This document shows, piece by piece, positions 43,335 through 52,850 of a stretch of DNA of 64,000 nucleotides. The translations under genes and the position numbers were made by a program. Numbering within the stretch: the first letter of the stretch is position 1; each line of letters starts with the position of its first letter. The notes under the pieces were generated by a model. That model was given only the letters and a program-made list of their open reading frames with translations. It was not told where the DNA came from and ran no database searches. This DNA comes from Prorocentrum cordatum (lineage: Eukaryota > Sar > Dinophyceae > Prorocentrales > Prorocentraceae), in the NCBI GenBank assembly GCA_963575745.1, contig CAUYUJ010012647.1:125361-189360 (forward strand), written 5' to 3'.

Positions 43335-44140
43335 CAACTGCAATGATGAAGGTATCGATATTGATGTACCGTGCCGAGGGCTGTGCTGTGCTGCGCCGTG
43401 CTGAATTACGATGTGCCATGCCGCCATTGTGCTCTATATAGCGTTGTGGACCGAGTCCTCCTTTGCATCCGAGTGCTGACCGAACTGATCTGGATCTTAA
43501 GCTCGAGCTGCGCACATAGTAGCTGCCCCAGACCTCATTGACAGGGGGACATGCCAGGGGGACGCGCCGCGGAACGTCCCAAGGGACAGGCCTGGCCACG
43601 TGCCAGGGGACGTGCCATGGGGACGCGCCGCGGGACGTGCCGAGGGGACGCGCTACGGAAGGTGCCACTGGACGTGCCACGGGACGTGCCAGGGGACACG
43701 CCGCGCGACGTGCCAGGGGGACTCGCCACGGGACGCGCCACGGAACGTGCCAAGCTGCAATGCTGAGTGTATCGATCTTGATGTACCTTGCCGAGGGCTG
43801 TGCTGTGCTGCGCCGTGCTGAATTACGATGTGCCATACTGCGATTGTGATCTATAGCGTTGTGGACCGAGTCCTCCTTTGCTTCCGAGTCCTGACCGAAC
43901 TGATCTGGATCTTAAGTTAATTCTTAAGTTCGAGCTGCCTGAGCACATAGTAGCTGCCCCAGAGCTAATTGACAGGGGGATATGCCAGGAGAACGCGCCG
44001 CGGAACGTCCCGAGGGACGCGCCAGGCGACATGCCAAGGGACGTGCCATGGGGATGCACCGCCCGACGTGCCAAGGGGACGCGCTACGGAACGTGTCAAT
44101 GGACGTGCCACGGGACGTGCCATCCTCAACACATCCTCAT
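43335..44140 (+). repeat. Two-unit tandem duplication (about 415 bp) ending in GGGACGTGCC repeats
   Basis: Unit 1 from about 43350 and unit 2 from about 43766 share TGCCGAGGGCTGTGCTGTGC, CCGAGTCCTCCTTTGC and CATAGTAGCTGCCCCAGA. Each then runs into a degenerate 10-12 bp repeat around GGGACGTGCCA. Confidence 0.85.
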
Positions 44141-44599
44141 GCTAAACATCTGCCTGGGCAACCTGGACGCGTGAAACCAAGCGTCTTGCTCGAGACATCC
44201 TCAAGACCTGGGCACGTGAAAACAAGCATTTCACTTGAGAGATCCTCTGAATTCTGGTCCCCAGGAGAGGACAATCTAAGGAACACGTGGCAAGAACTGT
44301 TCGAAACGAGTCAAACAAAAAGGTAGAGCCATCGTCCCATGACCGTTTTGTTAACCATCTTTGGATATTCCCCCTGTAGAGCGAGCGAACGAGCGGACGA
44401 GCGCGCGATGACGGTCCAGCGGGACCGGCCATAGGAGGGCGGCGCGGGGGGGCCGGAGCCCTCAGTGGTCGCACTGGGACTGGCGGTCGATCTGGATGAA
44501 AGTGGTGTGAGACGTAAGAAATTTTTGGACGTCTGGTGCATTCTGGAGTCCAATTGGTGGAGGTGAGACTTGAGGAGGGACCGACCGTCCCGGCATTCC

Positions 44600-44770
44600 T
44601 AGTCATACCACGACATGTTCTTAGAACCCGAAGATGTTCCAAGAACAAACACAGTGTTCTTATAACATAAGCCCGATGTGTTGAAACAACACCGTCCCAG
44701 CCAGAAATGTTCTAAGAACATTTCGTGGAAACCACAAAGAGTTCTTAGAACATTGGGGCTATAGGCGAGC
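44600..44770. repeat. TGTTCTAAGAACA palindrome cluster
   Basis: ATGTTCTTAGAAC, AAATGTTCTAAGAACATTT (a perfect 19-bp palindrome) and GTTCTTAGAACATT lie within 150 bp, with ATGTTCCAAGAAC and GTGTTCTTATAAC variants. 44145-44599 shows only fragments and a K-like ATATTCCCCCTGTAGAG end near 44365. Confidence 0.6.
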
Positions 44771-44879
44771 TGGGACGCTTCGCCACTGCTTGAGAGAGGG
44801 ACTTGCCCGACTTGCCCCTGGCGGGCTGAACGCACATCCGCACCAGCATTCCCAGACGGCGCGGGCGCGAATCTTCACG

Positions 44880-44990
44880 AGACCGGGCCCCCTCGCCCTC
44901 CTCAACCTCCTCCCCCTCCCTATCCTCCTCCCCCTCCTCTTCTCCCTCTTTCCTTTCCTCCTCGTCCCTCTCCCCCTTCCCTTTTTTCGT
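44880..44990. repeat. Pyrimidine-rich CTC/CCT stretch
   Basis: Imperfect CTCCTCCCC and CTCTTC-type repeats. The rest of 45000-45428 has no recognised gene. Confidence 0.8.
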
Positions 44991-45428
44991 CGCCCCTAGA
45001 TTTCGCGCCCGCGCCGTCTGGGAGGACCCGGGGCCCCCGGACCGCGACCCCGTGGGCCGCAGGGGGCGCCCTCCTCGCGGGCTCCCTGCGCGGAGCGCGT
45101 GCGTGCGACCGCGCACCCCACGAGATCGCGCTCCCGGCATCCAGGCCGCGTGGGCACGGATGCCGTCGGCCGCAAGAAAGAGGCACACGGAAGCACGAAG
45201 CAGGACGGCGTCGGAAAAAGATTGGGTTCCGTCCGCCCCCGAAGGAGGACGGGAAGGGCGAGGCCACTCGATCATTGAAATGGAAAGGCGCTCGAAGTCG
45301 ATTGGAATCTGGGAATCCAAAAAATACCTACTTTCAACGGCCGATGGACACGTTCGCCGCTCGTGAGATCCTGCCCGATCCGACCCTGTGGTCGGTCGGT
45401 GCTCGTGTCAGCGCCAGTGCTAATGCTA

Positions 45429-45645
45429 GGGGCCTCCCAAGCTGGGGTCCGAGCAGATGGACTCGGAGGATCGCGCCGCATCGCCGATGCACCCTCGGCG
45501 ACGTCGGCGATGCGTCGGCGACGTCGGCGATGCGCGCCGTCGGCGTGGAGGAAATCGGGCTCCACGTCGAGCCACATCGGCGATGCCTTCGCGATGCGGC
45601 GCACAGTTCTCCGACCCCATCTGCTCGGACCCCCTGTGGGGCTCT
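45429..45645 (+). mobile_element. Family G foldback, copy G3 (about 215 bp)
   Basis: GGGGTCCGAGCAGATGGACT...GGATCGCGCCGCATCGCC at the left is inverted as GGCGATGCC...GCGATGCGGCGCA and CCCATCTGCTCGGACCCC at the right, around a GACGTCGGCGATGCGTCGGC core. Confidence 0.85.
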
Positions 45646-45790
45646 AGAGATGCAGCCACAGCCGCGCCTGTCGGCACCAACGCTGGCCAGCGCGTCTGCC
45701 GAGCCGTCGGCACCACACCGCGGCGAACCTGCCGGCGCACACCCCCCGCCCGACGCCAGATCCTGCCAGGCCCGACCCCGTGCCCCAGAC

Positions 45791-45963
45791 TAAAACAGGG
45801 CTAAGATCGGGATAAATCGCTCCAGAGCGTTCCGGAGCGCTCTCAGAGCGTTCCGGAACGCTCTGGAGCGGCCGCGGCGCCCAATACATCCTCCAAACCC
45901 GCCGATTCTCAGAGATTTCGAGTTATCCCGATCCGATTTTGCCCCGATCTTCGCGTCGTTTTA
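45791..45963 (+). mobile_element. Family H MITE, copy H2 (173 bp, 5-bp duplication CAGAC)
   Basis: TAAAAC to GTTTTA, identical in length and almost in sequence to H1. Flanked by CAGAC at 45786-45790 and 45964-45968. The inner CTCCAGAGCGTTCCGGA palindrome is complete. Confidence 0.92.
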
Positions 45964-45968
45964 CAGAC

Positions 45969-46200
45969 CCTCGGGGGCTCCCACACGGGGTGGTGAACAC
46001 ACCGCGCGGTGAGTCAGTGGGGGCTCGAAGTCACCGCTTGGTTCGGGGACTTGGGCCGTGCTCCGGGGACACCTCGGGTGACCGGGGCCTCCCGGGCCCC
46101 AGGACCGTGCGGTGGCGGTGGCGGGCTGCGCAGTGAGGCCTCTCGGGATTGCGAGGTCACCGCCCAGTCCGTCACCACACGGTGCTGGGGCTCCCGAGAC
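45969..46200. mobile_element. Foldback-like element W
   Basis: CTCGGGGGCTCCCACACGG...GGTGGTGA at the left pairs imperfectly with GTCACCACACGGTGCTGGGG...CTCCCGAGA at the right. It abuts H2 on one side and T on the other. Confidence 0.5.
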
Positions 46201-46206
46201 CCACCC

Positions 46207-46388
46207 TTTAACGGGCGAAGAACGGTATCAAATAGACTTTTTCGCTGTCGGGGACACCTGCCCCTGGGCGGCTGGAAAGTTAAAACCCTTACGGTGGCAC
46301 TGTAGGGGTCTAAACTTTCCAGCCGCCCAGGGGCAGGTGTCCCCGACAGCGAACAAAAAAAATGTTATACCGTTCTTCGCTCGCTGAA
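46207..46388. mobile_element. Foldback element T, about 80-bp arms
   Basis: GGGCGAAGAACGGTAT...TCGCTGTCGGGGACACCTGC...CTGGGCGGCTGGAAAGTT is inverted on the right, closing with ATACCGTTCTTCGC. The inner 40 bp of the arms is almost perfect; the loop is about 25 bp. Confidence 0.85.
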
Positions 46389-46620
46389 CCCTGGCCCACT
46401 GCTGGGCCCTCCAGTCGGGAGGATCGAGATAGGTCCGGAGAGAGTGGGCACAACGACCGACGGCATCCTCTGCTCATTTTGAGCAGGATTCGCTGTCGGT
46501 GCCGCCGCGGGCCATGTCCACTTGAGACAGCAGGCCGCCTGCCCAACAAAGGCCGCTGCTGGAGTCGGACAACCATTGTCGTGGAGCATCGTGCCACTTT
46601 TCTTCCGTACAGGAGTGACT

Positions 46621-46779
46621 ACCTACCAAACCACCCCAACCCAACCCGAAGACCCGATTTTCGGGTTGGGGGGGGGTAAGGGTTCCACGCGTGTTTTTTC
46701 GAGGTTTCCCGACCCCCCCAACTAGAAATCGAGGGTAAATCTGAACCTTCGGGTTGGGTTGGGGTGGTTTGGTGGGTGG
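46621..46779. mobile_element. Foldback element S, about 30-bp arms
   Basis: ACCAAACCACCCCAACCCAA...CCCGAAG at the left is inverted as CTTCGGGTTGGGTTGGGG...TGGTTTGGT at the right. Immediately followed by C6. Confidence 0.75.
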
Positions 46780-46782
46780 TGA

Positions 46783-46953
46783 AGGAGGGGCCCGACCACA
46801 AGAAACCCTCCACAGGAAACCCAGCCCTGAGAGCCAGGACGTCCGTAGAGCTGTGGAGTGGGGACATCGCCTCCCGCAGCAAAGTCATTGAAACCCAGGG
46901 AACCCAGGGCACCCTGGAGGCAAGCAGGGTGTCGCTTGGCATGGTCTCCACCG
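46783..46953 (+). mobile_element. Family C MITE, copy C6
   Basis: GGAGGGGCCCGACCACAAGA to ATGGTCTCCACCG followed by TA. Interior CACCCTGGAGGCAAGCAGGG conserved; left terminus eroded. Confidence 0.75.
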
Positions 46954-46996
46954 TAGCCCTCCAGGGCCAGAGCCCGACCCTGAATCCCCCTGCGGC

Positions 46997-47083
46997 GCGC
47001 ACAGGGAAGGGGAGGAGGAGAAGGATGAGGAGGAGGAGGAGGAGGAGGAGGACGAGGAGGAGGAGGAGGACGAGGAGGAGGGA
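46997..47083. repeat. (GAG)n microsatellite
   Basis: GAGGAG with GAC and GAT interruptions. As with copy 1, a trinucleotide run lies just 3' of the dehydrogenase gene. Confidence 0.9.
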
Positions 47084-47094
47084 CGTTCGCGCGC

Positions 47095-47495
47095 GCACCC
47101 TCCACTGGTCCTGCCGAACTCGGCGGGGCAGAGCTGGAAGGTCGGTGGAGCTAAATGCACCAAGCCGATATCATCTAAACAGTTCGGCCCCTCGACCGAT
47201 TTTGAAAGAACGCCCGAGGCGCACGAGCCACGCGGCATCCAGCAGATCTAGCAGCACCTGGCCCCTCACAGGAGCCCACCCAAAACTCGGAGAAGCTGCT
47301 CAGATGTCGTTCCACGGTCGCGGATCTTGGAAAATGATTGCAGGCACCGCGGTCAAAAATTAGCCTTCGAGGCCTCTGGCAGGGCCAGCTACATTAGAGC
47401 CCGCCCGCGTCGTGGTGACATCGCCAGCAGACTGAGCCCGATGCTTGAAGCTGTGCTTTCCCGCAGCACGATACCTCAGCGTCCCAGCAGTCCGC
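47095..47495 (-). other. 3' flank shared by both dehydrogenase genes, copy 2
   Basis: Corresponds to 35100-35394 but is about 110 bp longer: the stretch at about 47212-47322 (CGAGGCGCACGAGCCACGCG...) is absent from copy 1. The 100 bp next to the stop are nearly identical in both. Confidence 0.75.
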
Positions 47496-49799
47496 TCAGA
47501 CCCTGGCGTCGAGACCCTGGGACATGCGGACGACGATCGAGTTGAGCGTCGTGCTGGGATTCATTGCCGCGTCGGCCTTGGCCTTGTCGAGCTTGTAGTA
47601 GCCGCCGATGTCCATCGGCTTGCCCTGACAGTCGATGAGCTCCTGGAGGACCTTCTCCTCGCTGCTGGCCAGGTCAGAAGCAAAACTCGCGAATGTTTCC
47701 GCCAGACCGGCGTCCGCGGTCTGCTTCGCCAGCTCCTCGGCCCAGTATCGCGCCACCCAATAGTGGCTGCCGCGGTTGTCGATCTCCTTCACCTTCCGCG
47801 AGGGGTTCTTGTTCGCGACCAGGAAGGTGCCAACGGCCTTGTCGAGGGCGTCGGCCAAGGCCTTGGCCTTGGGATTGTTGACCCCGAGGTCCGTGAACGC
47901 GCACGAAAGTGCCAGGTACTCGCCCAAGGAGTCCCAGCGGAGGTGGCCTTCCTTGACAAACTGCTGCACGTGCTTGGGCGCAGAACCACCAGCGCCGGTC
48001 TCGTACATGGCACCGCCAGCGAGCATGGGCACAATGGAGAGCATCTTCGCGGACGTGCCGAGCTCCAGGATGGGGAAGAGGTCGGTCAAATAGTCCCGGA
48101 GGACATTGCCAGTCACCGTGATGGTGTTCAGGCCGTCCCTGGCGCGCTCGCAGGTTACGCGCGTGGCCTGCATCGGCGACATGACCTCGATGTCCAAACC
48201 CTCAGGACTGAACTCTGGCAAATACTTCTTGACCTTCTCCATCAAAATCACGTCGTGCGCGCGAGCCGGGTCGAGCCAGAAGATCGCCTTGCACGGCTTG
48301 TCATTGTTCGGGAAGTTGTTGGCGCGGCACCGGTTCACCGCCAGCTTAACCCAATCCTTGATGGGAGCATCCTTCGTCTGGCATGAGCGGTAAATATCGC
48401 CAGCGGCCACTTTGTGTCCCATCAGGACCTGCTCGGCCCCGTTGACGACGATGCAGACAGTTCCTGGCTTCTTGATCTCGAAGGTGCACGGGTGCGAGCC
48501 GTATTCCTCTGCCTTCTGTGCCATGAGGCCCACATTGGGGCAGGCGCCCATGGTCTTGGGGTCGAAAGCACCGTGCTTCTTGCAGAATTCGACCACTTCG
48601 TGGAATACCACAGCATACCCTCGATCGGGAATAGCGGCCACAAAGTCCTGTTCCTTGTCGTCCTTGTTCCACATCTTCCCGCCGCCACGGATTGCCGTCG
48701 GCATAGAATTGTCAATAATGACGTCGCTGGGCACATGCAGGTTCGTGATACCCTTGTGGGAGTCCACCATGGCCATGTCCCCGCGCTTGGCATACGTCGC
48801 CATGATGTCGTTCTCGATGGCCTTGCGTTCGGGCTCTGGCAACGACGCGATTTTCTTGTACACGTCACCCAGGCCGTTGTTGGCGTCAACGCCGAGCTTG
48901 GCGAACGTCCCGCTGTGCTTCGCAAACACGTCCTTGAAGTAGACCTTCACGCAGTGCCCAAACATGATCGGGTCGGACACCTTCATCATGGTGGCCTTGA
49001 GGTGCAGCGAGAAGAGCACCCCGGACGCCTGAGCCTCCTGGATGGCCTGCTCGTAGAAGGCGCACAGCGCCTCGCAGTCCATGAAGGTGCCGTCTACCAC
49101 ATCTCCGGCCTTGAGCGGCAGCTCCTCCTTCAACACGGTGGTCGTGCCATCGTCGGCACGCAGCTCGATCCGCGCGGTGCAGGGCGCCTCCACGGTGACG
49201 GAGCGCTCGTGCGAGTAGAAGTCGCCGTCCTTCATGCTCCGCACGACCGTCTTCGAGCTTGCATCCCACTTGCCCATGGAGTGCGGGTATCGGAACGCGT
49301 ACTCCTTCACCGGCACCGCCGCACGCCGGTCGGAGTTGCCCTCCCTCAGCACCGGGTTGACCGCGCTCCCGAGGACCTTGCCGTAGGAGGCCTTGATGCT
49401 CTTCTCGCGGTCGTCCTTGGGCTCTTCAGGGTAGTCGGGCACGGCGAACCCCTTGTCCTGCAGCTCCTTGATGCACTCCTTCAGCTGCGGCACGGAGGCG
49501 CTGATGTTCGGGAGCTTGATGATGTTCGCCTTCCCACTCTGGGCCATGAGGCCGAGCTCGGTCAGGGTGTCGGCCGTCTTCTGGTCCTCCTTGAGGCAGT
49601 CAGGGAACTGCGCAAGCACGCGGCCTGCGACCGAGATGTCCTTCAGCTCCAAGGCGACGCCCGCGTGTCCGCAGAATGCCTTCACGATTGGAAAGAAAGC
49701 GTGCGTGGCGAGCATCGGGGCCTCGTCCGTGTACGTGTACATGATGGTCGTAGGGTCGCCACCTGGCGCCGCGGAGCCCTTCGACTGGGAGCCTCCCAT
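47496..49799 (-). CDS. Monomeric NADP-dependent isocitrate dehydrogenase, copy 2
   Basis: A second complete 767-residue copy, head-to-tail with the first at a start-to-start distance of 12,101 bp. It differs by four residues: A13G, Q70K, S694T and A701E. None touches the substrate set S145/N148/R152/R158/K268/Y433/R568, the metal ligands D363/D569/D573 or H610/R621. DNA differences are mostly silent, which implies that purifying selection or gene conversion keeps both functional. The MGGSQSKG start is unchanged. The 5' UTR is shorter than in copy 1, with 48 bp between leader relic and ATG; the first 13 bp upstream of the ATG match exactly, then an indel of about 20 bp follows. Upstream of the leader relic the two loci are unrelated: here it is an AT-rich microsatellite region. 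Confidence 0.96.
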   Translation of the reverse strand: MGGSQSKGSAAPGGDPTTIMYTYTDEAPMLATHAFFPIVKAFCGHAGVALELKDISVAGRVLAQFPDCLKEDQKTADTLTELGLMAQSGKANIIKLPNISASVPQLKECIKELQDKGFAVPDYPEEPKDDREKSIKASYGKVLGSAVNPVLREGNSDRRAAVPVKEYAFRYPHSMGKWDASSKTVVRSMKDGDFYSHERSVTVEAPCTARIELRADDGTTTVLKEELPLKAGDVVDGTFMDCEALCAFYEQAIQEAQASGVLFSLHLKATMMKVSDPIMFGHCVKVYFKDVFAKHSGTFAKLGVDANNGLGDVYKKIASLPEPERKAIENDIMATYAKRGDMAMVDSHKGITNLHVPSDVIIDNSMPTAIRGGGKMWNKDDKEQDFVAAIPDRGYAVVFHEVVEFCKKHGAFDPKTMGACPNVGLMAQKAEEYGSHPCTFEIKKPGTVCIVVNGAEQVLMGHKVAAGDIYRSCQTKDAPIKDWVKLAVNRCRANNFPNNDKPCKAIFWLDPARAHDVILMEKVKKYLPEFSPEGLDIEVMSPMQATRVTCERARDGLNTITVTGNVLRDYLTDLFPILELGTSAKMLSIVPMLAGGAMYETGAGGSAPKHVQQFVKEGHLRWDSLGEYLALSCAFTDLGVNNPKAKALADALDKAVGTFLVANKNPSRKVKEIDNRGSHYWVARYWAEELAKQTADAGLAETFASFASDLASSEEKVLQELIDCQGKPMDIGGYYKLDKAKADAAMNPSTTLNSIVVRMSQGLDARV

Positions 49800-49847
49800 G
49801 GTTCTCTGGTCAGTGCGTCGCGAAGGAAAGAACTGGACCGAAATGCG

Positions 49848-49868
49848 CTCGAGCCAATACGACTACGG
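49848..49868 (-). other. Relict dinoflagellate spliced leader in the 5' UTR, copy 2
   Basis: Minus strand CCGTAGTCGTATTGG then CTCGAG. It matches the canonical leader at 17 of 21 positions and shares with copy 1 the derived TCG in place of CCA, so the relic predates the gene duplication. Confidence 0.85.
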
Positions 49869-49879
49869 AGGAGAACAGA

Positions 49880-50160
49880 AAGATCAATCTATGTATATGT
49901 CTGACTATCTGCCTGCCTATATATACACACCCATGTGTATTTCCATATAGATATATAACAATGTATACAACTGCATACTTGTTTGCACACATCTCTGTGT
50001 GCAAACATATAAGTGTACATACATATATATGAATCGATCTATGTATGCACATACATACATGAAATTGTACATACATGCACACATATCGCTATATGTGTAT
50101 ATATGTATAGGTGTCGAACTGTACACATCTATATATATGTATCGATGCACATATACACAT
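49880..50160. repeat. AT-rich (TATG/ATAC/ATAT) microsatellite region
   Basis: Mixed TATATG, ATACATAC and CACATA words over about 280 bp, in sharp contrast to the GC-rich surroundings. It sits where the promoter of gene copy 2 would be. 50161-50495 shows four GGATCCAATT words (50207-50305), otherwise nothing. Confidence 0.8.
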
Positions 50161-50499
50161 GCATCCCCAATTCGAAAGTGTTGTCCTCTTCCATGGGGAC
50201 GCACGGATCCATTTAGATCCAATTACGTGTGTGCGAGAGTCACGTGAATCCAATGTCCGTGCCTTCTGGATCCAATTGTTTGGCGTGGAAGCTTTGTGGA
50301 TCCAATTCTTTTCCTGGAATGAATTTATAATACTAACTAATACAAGGGACCCAAAGAGACTTGGACCTGCAGCCAAAGCTATGATTCTACGGGGGAGGGG
50401 TTTCCCTACCGAGGAAGGAGGCGGACGAGGAGGGAGGACGGAAGAGGCGGATGAGGGAGGAGGGAGGAGGAGGGAAAACGACCGCGGTGCCCAAGTCGG

Positions 50500-50660
50500 G
50501 AGCTCGAGCGCCACAGCGGGCCTGGCCACCTCTCCGAACCCCTCCCATAACATGTCGGTGCTCGAGCGCCACAGCTGCCCCGGCCAACTCACGCAGCCTC
50601 CATAACATGTGGGTGCTCGAGCGCCACAGCGGGCCTGGCCAACTCCCGCAGCCAACCATA
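50500..50660 (+). repeat. Minisatellite, about 65-bp units with GCTCGAGCGCCACAGC
   Basis: Two and a half units of CATAACATGTSGGTGCTCGA / GCGCCACAGCGGGCCTGGCC / AACTCCCGCAGCC. Confidence 0.8.
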
Positions 50661-50904
50661 ACATATGCCGCACCCCTCCAAGACGCGAGCGCGATATGAT
50701 CGCAGCGTCCGCGTCCGCTAAAGTCAACGACACTTCGTGTTTGTCATGCGGGCCTCAAGAGGAACATCCTTCCGCCTGCTCAAATATACCGACTGAGCTA
50801 TATATGATCCCGGGCTCTGGGCCCACGGGCCCCCCCCCAGATGGTATGGTCCCAGGATTTCTCGGACCCCCCCCCTCCCCCCAGATGGTATGGTCCCAGA
50901 GACG

Positions 50905-50908
50905 ATGA

Positions 50909-50939
<31 letters not shown>

Positions 50940-51141
50940 TACGACGACGGCGACGACGACGACGACCACGACGACGACGACGACGACGGCTGCGGCGGCG
51001 ACGACGCCGGCGGCGGCGGCGGCGACGACGACGATGACGACGATGACGACGGCGACGACGACGATGACGACGATGACGAAGACGACGAGGAAGACGAGGA
51101 CGACGAGGACGACGACGACGATGGCGACGACGACGACCTCT
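50905..51141. repeat. (GAC)n microsatellite with GGC and GAT variants
   Basis: About 235 bp, open on both strands as poly-Asp, poly-Thr, poly-Arg or poly-Val. Preceded by two CCAGATGGTATGGTCCCAG words. Confidence 0.95.
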
Positions 51142-51335
51142 GAACCACCACAGCACCACACCACATCCACAGGGGGGGGGAGGGGGGCACCGCAGCGCAG
51201 CACCACGCCACGCCCACCTCTGAACCACCACAGCACCACACCACATCCACAGGGCGGGGAGGGGGGCACCGCAGCGCAGCACCACGCCACGCCCACAGGG
51301 GGGGGCGGGGGGGACCATCGCGCGGGGGGGGGGGC
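51142..51335 (+). repeat. Two 84-bp tandem units, CCTCTGAACCACCACAGCAC
   Basis: CCTCTGAACCACCACAGCAC...CCACATCCACAGGG...GCACCGCAGCGCAGCACCAC repeated once, followed by poly-G stretches. Confidence 0.85.
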
Positions 51336-51377
51336 CCAATGGCATCAGCATTGGGGGGGGGTCCCAAGCCCTGGACC

Positions 51378-51440
51378 ATATCCATCTATCTATCTATCTA
51401 TCTATCTGTATGTATGTATGTATATGTATGTATGTATATG

Positions 51441-51475
<35 letters not shown>
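51378..51475. repeat. (TATC)n, (TATG)n and (TA)n microsatellites
   Basis: Three adjoining simple repeats, ending where the next E array begins with TTCCTCTTCCTATATTTTTA. Confidence 0.95.
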
Positions 51476-51478
<3 letters not shown>

Positions 51479-52850
51479 CCTCTTCCTATATTTTTACAAG
51501 CCCGGGGGGGGGGGGGGGGGGAAACCATCACCCCCCCCAAAAAAAACTGGATCCCCGGGATCTGGGGTCTTCGGGCTCCTTGGGACGTCCTTGGAAAAAG
51601 TCACCCGGCTTTCCGGGCCTCCTCAAACGCCTTGCCAGCATACCCAGAGCGATCAGAGGGGTCATCTGAGATGCTCAAGGGAGGCCCCAGACAGCACAAG
51701 AGCGCTCCAAGAGGGACTCCAATTGCTTCAGGACGGCCCAAAAGACCCCCAAGGCACCTCAAAAAGCTTCCCAAGAGGCTTTCAAAACGCAAAAACCGTC
51801 CCATTCCCTTCGTAAAACGTACAATTATAGCATATTCGCCTTTCGGTTTTCATCAGCTTCCAAGACGGCTTCAAAGCCCCCGAGATCGCCTCAAGACGCC
51901 CCAAAAGGCCCCCAAGAAAGCTTCAAGACGGCCGAGCCGGGCCCCACGATCGCCCACGAGAGCCCCAAGACAGCCCATAATGGGCCCAAGAGGCCACCCA
52001 AGGGCTCCCAGCACAGACCCAAAAGGGCCATGGGAGGTCCCCGGAAGTGCCCAAGATGGGTCCAAAGGGGCCTCCAGCGGGCCCAAGCTCCCCAAGACGG
52101 CCCAAGAAGGCCCCAGGACGGCCCATGAAGGCGCCAAAACGGCCCATGAGGGCCCCGAAAACACCCCCACGATGTTTCCGAATGCCAACATAAAGACCCC
52201 CAAGGCACCCCAAAAAGCTTTCCAAGGGGCTTCAAACCACAAAAATCGGCTCACCCCTGTCGTAAAACTTACAATTTTAGCATATTCGCCTTTCGGATTT
52301 CAGCAGCTTTCAAGACGGTTTCAAAGCCCCCGAGATCGCCTCAAGACGCCCCAAAAGGCCCCCAAGAAAGCTTCAAGACGGCCGAGCCAGGCCCCACGGT
52401 CGCCCACGAGAGCCCCAAGACAGCCCATAATGGAACCAAGAGGCCACCCAAGGGCTCCCAGCACAGACCCAAAAGGGCCATGGGAGGTCCCCGGAAGTGC
52501 CCAAGATGGGTCCAAAGGGGCCTCCAGCGGGCCCAAGCTCCCCAAGACGGCCCAAGAAGGCCCCAGGACGGCCCATGAAGGCGCCAAAACGGCCCATGAG
52601 GGCCCCGAAAACACCCCCTCGATGTTTCCGAATGCCCACAGAAAGACCCCCAAGGCACCCCAAAAAGCTTTCCAAGGGGCCTTCAAACCACAAAAATCGG
52701 CTCATTCCTGTCGTAAAGCTTACAGTTTTAACATATTCGCCTTTCGGATTTCATCAGCTTTCAAGACGGCTTCAAAGCTCCCGAGATCGCCTCAAGACGC
52801 TCCAAAAGGCCCCGTAGAAAGCTCCAAGACGGCCGAGCTGGGCCCCACGA
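51476..52850 (+). repeat. Family E array E4, about 450-bp higher-order units
   Basis: Starts ATTCCTCTTCCTATATTTTT...ACAAGCCCGGGGGG. Cores at about 51800, 52245 and 52697 (TCGTAAAACGTACAATT / AGCATATTCGCCTTTCGG / TCAGCTTTCAAGACGG) recur every 445-452 bp with CCCAAGACGGCCC-like sequence between. Confidence 0.85.

Noticed and set aside
50775-50812. tRNA-like D-arm (TAGCTCAGTCGGTA on the minus strand)
   Set aside because: No acceptor stem, anticodon arm or TTCGA-type B box follows within 80 bp. At most a decayed tRNA-derived fragment.
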